Positions 15,862 to 17,221 of a DNA stretch of 17,221 bases are shown piece by piece. How positions within the stretch are numbered: position 1 is the first letter of the stretch; every line of letters starts with the position of its first letter. Both the position numbers and the translations under genes were made by a program. Source of the DNA: Verrucomicrobiota bacterium (GTDB lineage: Bacteria; Verrucomicrobiota; Verrucomicrobiia; Verrucomicrobiales; Akkermansiaceae); the NCBI GenBank assembly GCA_008932955.1, contig WBXE01000028.1:1-17221 (forward strand), given 5' to 3'. The notes beneath the pieces were generated by a model. The model made no database searches. It saw only the letters and a program-made list of their open reading frames with translations, and was not told where the DNA came from.

Positions 15862-15932
15862 TACGGGTGGCGGGAATCGAACCCGCACCTCAAGCTTGGG
15901 AAGCTCACGTTCTGCCATTGAACTACACCCGC
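15862..15932 (-). tRNA. tRNA-Gly (anticodon CCC)
   Basis: The 71-base cloverleaf starts GCGGGTGTAGTTCAATGGC. The D arm includes AGTTCAATGGCAGAAC; the anticodon loop TTCCCAA is closed by TGAGC/GCTTG, giving anticodon CCC; the T arm is GCGGG-TTCGATT-CCCGC. The acceptor stem pairs GCGGGTG with CACCCGT, including a G1-U72 wobble. CCA is not encoded (the sequence continues ACCCGCC), so it must be added after transcription. It reads codon GGG. The gmk gene ends 129 bases upstream; the remnants of mobile and defence genes begin 95 bases downstream, on the side where tRNA-targeted integrants insert. Confidence 0.93.
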
Positions 15933-16061
15933 GTCGCTGACGACCCCAGAGGCAATACCAGGACGGGTAAATTGGCAACGCTAATTTTGCCTATCGTGGT
16001 GGCCCAACCATCAGGCGAGGCGCAACAAACTAGCGGGGACCCTGGGTTTTAGGGCTGGATG

Positions 16062-16694
16062 TTAGGCCGGGGTGATTTCTGCTGCGGGGGATGGGAGGCC
16101 GTTGAGGCGGCTGACCCGCAGTCGCTCAGCAGTTAGAAGTGCCTTGAATCGAGCATAATCCTCCTCATGGGTGGCGGATAGCAGTCGATAGGTATAACTC
16201 GGCCAATGGCGCATTTCGCCGATTGCATTGGTCATGCGCAAGGCAATGGTGTCCGGGCTATCGGTGCCGCGCCCGGTCAAGCGAGCCCGCAGTTCCTCGT
16301 CACTGGGCGGCATGACGAACAAATCGACTAGCGCCCGTTGGATGGCCGGATTGGTGCAGGCGCGCACTTGCGCCGCGCCCTGCACATCGATGTCCATCAC
16401 CACATCGGTGCCGGCATCAAGGAAACCGAGCACTTCCGAGCGCAGCGTGCCGTATTGGTTGCCATGCACCAGCGCGTGTTCCAAAAAGTCGCCGGCGGCA
16501 ACCCGCGCGGCAAACGCCTCACGCGATAAAAAATGATAGTCTTGGTCGGCGATTTCGCCGGGGCGCGGTTGGCGGGTGCAGCAGGAAATGGAATAATGGG
16601 CCTCGCGGTCTGCGGCGAGACGCCGACACAAGGTGGTCTTGCCCGACCCCGAGGGGCCAGACACCACCAAAAGAATTCCAGTGTGCGCAGGCAT
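16062..16694 (-). CDS. gmk: Guanylate kinase
   Basis: Of 210 residues; phosphorylates GMP to GDP with ATP in the cytoplasm and is essential in most bacteria. Landmarks are the P-loop VSGPSGSGKTTLCRRL (11-26), the GMP-binding SISCCTRQPRPGE (35-47) with the family's TRxPRxGE pattern, DYHFLSREAFAARVAAGDFL then EHALVHGNQYGT (52-83), the VVMDIDVQGAAQVR segment and the lid-associated ELRARLTGRGTDS. ATG 16694 (MPAHTGILLVVSGP) is the start. The frame stays open upstream to 16958, but that extension is translated repeat sequence (PRPGGGKPPHS type) and not part of the enzyme. No strong ribosome binding site is seen (upstream bases CACACTCCGAGC). Confidence 0.95.
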   Translation of the reverse strand: MPAHTGILLVVSGPSGSGKTTLCRRLAADREAHYSISCCTRQPRPGEIADQDYHFLSREAFAARVAAGDFLEHALVHGNQYGTLRSEVLGFLDAGTDVVMDIDVQGAAQVRACTNPAIQRALVDLFVMPPSDEELRARLTGRGTDSPDTIALRMTNAIGEMRHWPSYTYRLLSATHEEDYARFKALLTAERLRVSRLNGLPSPAAEITPA

Positions 16695-16764
16695 GCTCGG
16701 AGTGTGACGAAGCAACCGCCATGCGGGAAAGCTTATTCCGGATTTTCTGCCGGCTGGCGCGGTG

Positions 16765-16982
16765 CTGTCCACGAGCTGCCGATGCCACAGCGGCATGGAG
16801 TGCGGTGGCTCGCCACCGCCTGGCCAAGCCAGGGAGTGCGGTGGCTCGCCACCGCCTGGGCGGGGCGGGGAGTGCGGTGGCTTGCCACCGCCGGGGCGGG
16901 GCGGGCTTGCCCGCCGGGGCGCGGAGCTGTCCATGAGCTGCCGATGCCACAGCGGCATGGAGTGCGGTGGCTTGCCACCGCC
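16765..16982 (+). repeat. Hairpin repeat array, left block, with 56-base direct duplication
   Basis: Three copies of a 22-base hairpin unit (AGT, GCGGTGGC, TC or TT, GCCACCGC, C) start at 16799, 16835 and 16871, exactly 36 apart, joined by 14-base linkers such as TGGCCAAGCCAGGG. A fourth starts at 16961. The stretch 16765-16820 (CTGTCCACGAGCTGCCGATG, then CCACAGCGGCATGG, then a hairpin unit) recurs at 16927-16982 with only two base changes (CACG to CATG; CTCG to CTTG). GGCGGGCTTGCCCGCC is at 16900-16915. This lies directly upstream of gmk; no gene is credible here. Confidence 0.85.
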
Positions 16983-16989
16983 GGGGCGG

Positions 16990-17221
16990 GCCAGCTTGCT
17001 GGCGCGTGTGCATCACAGCGGCACCTCATGCACGGCTCCGCGCCACGGCGGGCAAGCCCGCCCCTCCCCGGGCGGGGGCAAGCCCCCGCACTCCGCGCGG
17101 CTGCTTGCTGGCGAGCGTGTGCCTAGGACTGCGGTGACTCGCCACCGCCTAACCAAGCCAGGGACTGCGGTGGCTCGCCACCGCCTGGTCAAGCCAGGGA
17201 GTGCGGTGGCTTGCCACCGCC
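16990..17221 (+). repeat. Hairpin repeat array, right block, running off the window edge
   Basis: Hairpins GCCAGCTTGCTGGC (16990-17003), GGCGGGCAAGCCCGCC (17047-17062) and an inverted full unit at 17071-17092 (minus strand AGT, GCGGGGGC, TT, GCCCCCGC, C) precede three forward units starting at 17128, 17164 and 17200, again 36 apart. The 17128 copy has one G to A change in the stem. The last unit ends exactly at the window's last base, so the array probably continues. Translations of this stretch give only low-complexity Pro/Gly/Ala/Arg peptides, so I see no gene. Confidence 0.85.

Noticed and set aside
15469..15978. 169-residue minus-strand frame starting inside the tRNA
   Set aside because: Its ATG starts lie upstream of or within tRNA-Gly, so the N-terminal part is a translation of tRNA sequence; only the C-terminal helix-turn-helix part is credible.
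16533..17126. Long frames through the right-end repeats, on both strands, including an N-terminal extension of gmk
   Set aside because: They are translated palindromic repeats, rich in Pro/Gly/Ala/Arg, present in several frames at once; guanylate kinase homology begins only at 16694.
16799..17221. CRISPR array
   Set aside because: Spacing is regular, but the spacers are only 14 bases and nearly identical to one another, units occur in both orientations, and no cas gene is present.

Overview
The window looks like a stretch of a high-GC Verrucomicrobiota chromosome (inference). The supporting traits are secreted DUF1080 and parallel beta-helix/PDZ carbohydrate-active proteins, a W-x-x-DP repeat protein, an EF-hand repeat protein, and abundant small intergenic palindromes. 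No gene here fixes the lineage more closely. Start codons often lack a clear Shine-Dalgarno site, so several starts rest on homology, signal peptides or neighbouring features.

Layout. 43-1310 (-) is a secreted or anchored repeat protein broken by a one-base frameshift; it has a good extended -10 promoter and is divergent from 1453-2298 (+), a CvfB/YitL-like multi-S1 RNA-binding protein. Next come minus-strand genes: a DUF1080 protein (2509-3684), a large GH106-like glycoside hydrolase with an F5/8C-type domain (3962-6601), trmB (6702-7364) and a secreted six-EF-hand protein (7506-8261). metF (8372-9274, +) diverges from the EF-hand gene. It converges on a DAHP synthase (9507-10574, -), which is followed by a TauE/SafE permease (10708-11481, -). 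A large secreted beta-helix protein with a C-terminal PDZ domain, resembling GH141-type proteins, occupies 11807-14209 (+).

14196-15767 (-) is a gene graveyard: a DinD/Bro-N fragment, a probable N-terminal fragment of an Eco57I-type methylase, a DUF1016/YhcG nuclease with missing parts, and a small helix-turn-helix gene broken at an 8-G tract. It lies directly beside tRNA-Gly(CCC) (15862-15932, -), as expected for a decayed defence/mobile island at a tRNA. Then comes gmk (16062-16694, -), and the window ends in more than 500 bases of hairpin repeats.

The most interesting pattern is the intergenic repeats. One hairpin family (AGT + 8-bp stem + CTTG/CTCG apex) occurs seven times in the right-hand array at a strict 36-base period. 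Single variant copies sit at 3856-3877 and 17071-17092, in which two stem base pairs are changed on both arms so pairing is kept. A second family, with a CATTGTAGCGGCGCG end and an inverted end, lies in two separate gaps (3765-3945, 9350-9495). The two carbohydrate-active enzymes and the DUF1080 protein suggest degradation of plant or algal polysaccharide, perhaps rhamnose/fucose-rich pectin; this is an inference. I found no complete new defence or mobile system, only remnants of one.
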